DNA of 64,000 bases from Lates calcarifer (lineage: Eukaryota > Chordata > Actinopteri > Centropomidae): assembly GCF_001640805.2 (NCBI RefSeq), contig NC_066848.1, positions 11,733,896-11,797,895 on the forward strand, written 5' to 3'. This document shows, in pieces, positions 61,231 to 64,000 of this stretch. The position numbers were made by a program, and so were the translations under genes. The notes under the pieces are model-generated. The model was not told the DNA's origin, ran no database searches, and saw only the letters and a list, made by a program, of their open reading frames with translations. Position 1 is the stretch's first letter, and every line of letters starts with the position of its first letter.

Positions 61231-64000
61231 TTAAGCCTTTTCCTTCTTTTGAGTCTCTTCTTCCTTTTTCTCAGGGCCTGGCAAAGAGAAATGGTGAATA
61301 GTCTTTTATTTTCATAATATCTTGAGATCACAATGACTTCTCTTACTGCTAACCTAATATAATTTTTCATTTGACCCACTGTTGATATCAAAATCAGGTA
61401 CAAACGGCTACAGACCTTTGAGTCGGATGGGACCCAGGACCAGAGTTTGGCTGTCATGCTCTGACCCCACGTCTCTGGTCATACGTCTGGTGCAGCCACG
61501 GCGGCAGCGGGAGTTGTAGTCAGAGGCTTGGCATATGAGGACCTTGCACTGGATGTACACCGATTCTGTGGCTCGCAGGAACTTGAAGGCCCTGAATGTG
61601 AAGCGGGCGTAAGCACGGGTGCCAGTGACGTAGGCGTAGTAGGTGCTGTCCCTAGAACATCTGAACATGAAACAGAGACAGTGTTACTGGACAATACAGG
61701 TACTATAATTATGTAAGGAACACCCATTATAACAGAACAGACTGGGCCTGTACTTTGTTTATTAATATTTGGAAATGGAAGAAGTATTCAGATCTGTTAT
61801 TTAAGTAGAAATATATATATATGTTTGAGGAGGTGCTAGTTTTAACTAGACATTTGGGTAGTTTAGTCCAGTGCAACCTGAGGGTCCAGCCTCCTCCAAA
61901 GAGTAATTAGATAAATCTGAGAGGTAGGGGGAGATGACTATTGGGTTAGAAAAAAAACAGGTTCTGCTACACAAGTTTATATTTAAAATTTTTTCAAATT
62001 AGATTTCATTTTTGCTTTTTTATGAAATTGAATCATTTTGTATCTCTTGGCCTCAAAAATGTATTTAAATGAAACCAACAGAGATGTTTATGTCTCTTTT
62101 GGGATTGCTAACAAATCATAGACGTCTTGCATGCTACAAGAGGCCCTAGCTGCCTCATATTCATAAGCCAAATGAGAGTAGTAGAGTGGAAGTATGAAGT
62201 TTCAGAAAATGTAAGTGTAATGAGTTACTTGGCACCACTGATGTTTGGTGGTACGTAATAGAAGTTTCAGCTCTGACGACACAAATCCACCAGATCTTAT
62301 TTTGAAAATTGGCACAGGAAGAGGTACGGGTTAGTTGCCAGATTTTCACTGCTTGTTGGGAAGCAATGAAACAAGGCACATGCTCATCTTACCCGTTATG
62401 GACCAGGTAGTAAGGTCTGGTGTGGAAATCATGGGGTGAGGGTGAGGTCACACAGGTGTCAAGAAAGAGGACCAGGCTGCTGTCGCCCCTTCTCAGGTCC
62501 ACTTGGACATACATATTCTGGTTGAGTGTCACCTCATAAGGAACTTGAGTCACCTGACAGTGTAAAAGTCAAATATCATGTGTAAGTATTTACAATAGGA
62601 ATCTTCTGTGTAGACGGTCACCCCTTCACCACGTGAACACACCTGGTAGTAGAAGTTGCTAGATGTGTAGAAAGCCATGCTGGTATTGAATCTGCCTGTG
62701 CCTGTAATGGTGCCATTATCATGATGTTTCACAAGGTACATGATCTGGGACACTGAGTCCTGCTCCATTCGGCAGCCCACAGCCAGCTTAAAGTGGGACT
62801 GGCGTGTGATCTCTCCGTAGCTGGAGGCATAGCCACGGACAGTGTTGGTGTACACAACCCTACCATTCTCAAACTGTTCAAGGTAGAAGATATTGGAAAA
62901 CAGTCACACTCTAAATTCCACTGACATCTGCACAGTAATTGATGGGAGAATTGTTACAAAGTACTGTATATTGTTAATGTTTTCCAGAAGGTGATGAGCT
63001 TTCAACCTTTCGAACGTTGCCGCAAGTGTTGATGGGGAAACTGAAGACCACCTGGTATCTGGAAACCTGAGGTCTGCAGTGTGGGTCGTCCAGGTACAGA
63101 CTGTGGCCGTCGTAGCCAAGAGAGTTCAGGTAACTCCTCTCAATCACGATGTTCATGTTGTCCGAGGAACAGTCCACTCGACCTGACAAAGAACAGTGTT
63201 CACAAGGTTTTTACAGTGGCTTGAATTACTTTTAGGTTGAAGGTGTAAGATCACACAATATCCATATCAAAAGTTTTTAGCCAAGCATGGCTCTAGGATT
63301 GGTTGGTCCATCACTTTGTTCCAGACTGAAATGTGTAAGCAACCAATGAAAGGAAAGTAAATTTAGGAGAGACATTCGCAGCCCTCTTGACAACTATCAG
63401 ATGGATTATCAGATCATTTAGTGCCATCATCAAGGTCAAAATCAAAAATTTTTGGTTTATGATAAAATACCTACAAAATCAATTACATTTCCATCAGCCT
63501 AAACTGTATTTTGTTTGTTGCTAGATTAACATGGTAAACATGGTCAAAGTACCACTATTCCTTAGTACAGCTCATAGCCACTGATGTTGTGGTAGACTTG
63601 ACCATGTGACAGATGAGGACATGGATATGCCTGTTTACAGTATGTTTACAGCTGATTTAGGGATATCCTATTAGACAGGTGTTAAAATGTGTGCTACAGC
63701 CAATAATTGAGATATCCCTCGTGACAAGCTTTTGTTTTACAAGCCACAGCAGACATTACAGATTGTCTCACAGGAGGTATGTCAGTCCACAGTAATAAAA
63801 ACTTGACAAGCCTTATACCCACCATCAAATGTCCCATAATTGTACCTGAGCTTGATGGCAGAGAATTAGCAAAGTCAGCACTGAACCCTCGGCCGACCAC
63901 AGAACCATCAGTTCGGAAGAGCACGGTCATGTAGTTGGAGGTGGAATAGAATGTGGTTTGATTGTTGTAGTTGCTTTCATCGCACACTTTCCCCAGAAAT
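61231..64000 (-). CDS. CUB and zona-pellucida domain protein, CUZD1/DMBT1-like (5' end outside window)
   Basis: Six exons were assembled on the minus strand: 64000-63846 (partial), 63182-63007, 62873-62643, 62553-62393, 61660-61416 and 61277-61231. All junctions are GT-AG and the frame stays open for about 337 aa to a TAA at 61231. The first visible exon is the second half of a CUB domain (Y-M-T-V-L-F-R-T-D-G-S-V-V-G-R-G-F). Then comes a ZP module: ZP-N (GRVDCSSDNMNIVIE, HCRPQV, FPINTCGN, GCRM) and ZP-C (LVLFLDTCV, YYLVHNGCSRDS, IQCKVLICQ). A basic RRGCTRRMTR stretch and the hydrophobic LVLGPIRL patch follow. Such proteins are secreted or membrane-tethered glycoproteins of epithelia and glands that can polymerise through ZP. 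Synteny beside ikzf5 favours CUZD1, but DMBT1-like proteins have the same domains. Unusually, the last exon encodes only a charged tail (PEKKEEETQKKEKA) with no membrane segment. Confidence 0.9.
61769..61815 (+). mobile_element. Fragment of the same hAT-like repeat family
   Basis: The stretch GAAGTATTCAGATCTGTTAT followed by TTAAGTAGAAATA resembles the end segment (GTAGTATTCAGATCC) of the elements at 41907 and 42273. It sits in the intron 61661-62392 of the CUB/ZP gene. Too short to define ends. Confidence 0.45.

Noticed and set aside
61408..61415. Ending the CUB/ZP protein at the in-frame TAG just after LKG
   Set aside because: A GT donor at 61415-61414 and a strong acceptor at 61279-61278 give an in-frame terminal exon, so the TAG is probably intronic; not excluded as an alternative end.
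1..64000. tRNA, rRNA or microRNA genes
   Set aside because: Scanning by eye found no B-box-like GGTTCGAATCC context, ribosomal blocks or known microRNA seed hairpins; small RNAs could still be missed.

Overview
The window is vertebrate nuclear DNA and almost certainly teleost fish. The genes are split by GT-AG introns, long AT-rich gene-free tracts carry many CA/GT and CT/GA microsatellites, and there is a decayed Tc1/mariner element of the salmonid Sleeping Beauty-like type plus several repeat families typical of fish genomes. The gene order also matches the vertebrate HMX3-HMX2 / IKZF5 / CUZD1 neighbourhood (human 10q26, from memory). I cannot fix the species.

Layout. Positions 1 to about 27.3 kb hold no exon I can defend; they look like the regulatory flank of the hmx genes, with one very motif-dense AT-rich block (3.6-4.0 kb), one Tc1 remnant (10.58-11.64 kb) and one exon-like island (9.87-10.01 kb). 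hmx2 (27860-29443, minus, 274 aa, two exons) and hmx3 (36716-38591, minus, 303 aa, two exons) lie head to tail, 7.3 kb apart. From 38.6 to 56.5 kb there is no recognisable gene, only candidate regulatory DNA and repeats (two copies of a hAT-like element, a fold-back element, a tandem duplication). ikzf5 (coding 57239-59023, plus, 423 aa, non-coding first exon ending at 57049) is a five-zinc-finger Ikaros-family repressor (Pegasus). A secreted CUB/ZP-domain gene (61231 to beyond 64000, minus) converges on it and is cut by the window end.

How it fits together. The two hmx genes are old tandem duplicates encoding homeodomain regulators used in inner ear, lateral line, sensory ganglia and hypothalamus. 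ikzf5 and the CUB/ZP gene look like bystander neighbours of an hmx regulatory domain. The most notable structure is a pair of homologous non-coding blocks, one upstream of each hmx gene (31671-32246 for hmx2, 44255-44794 for hmx3), in the same order, orientation and near-equal spacing: an enhancer that seems to have been duplicated together with its gene. The two homeoboxes also share a 55-bp stretch with no difference at all, synonymous sites included.

All coding models were assembled by hand from reading frames, splice sites and family knowledge. Conservation of non-coding DNA could not be tested without other genomes.
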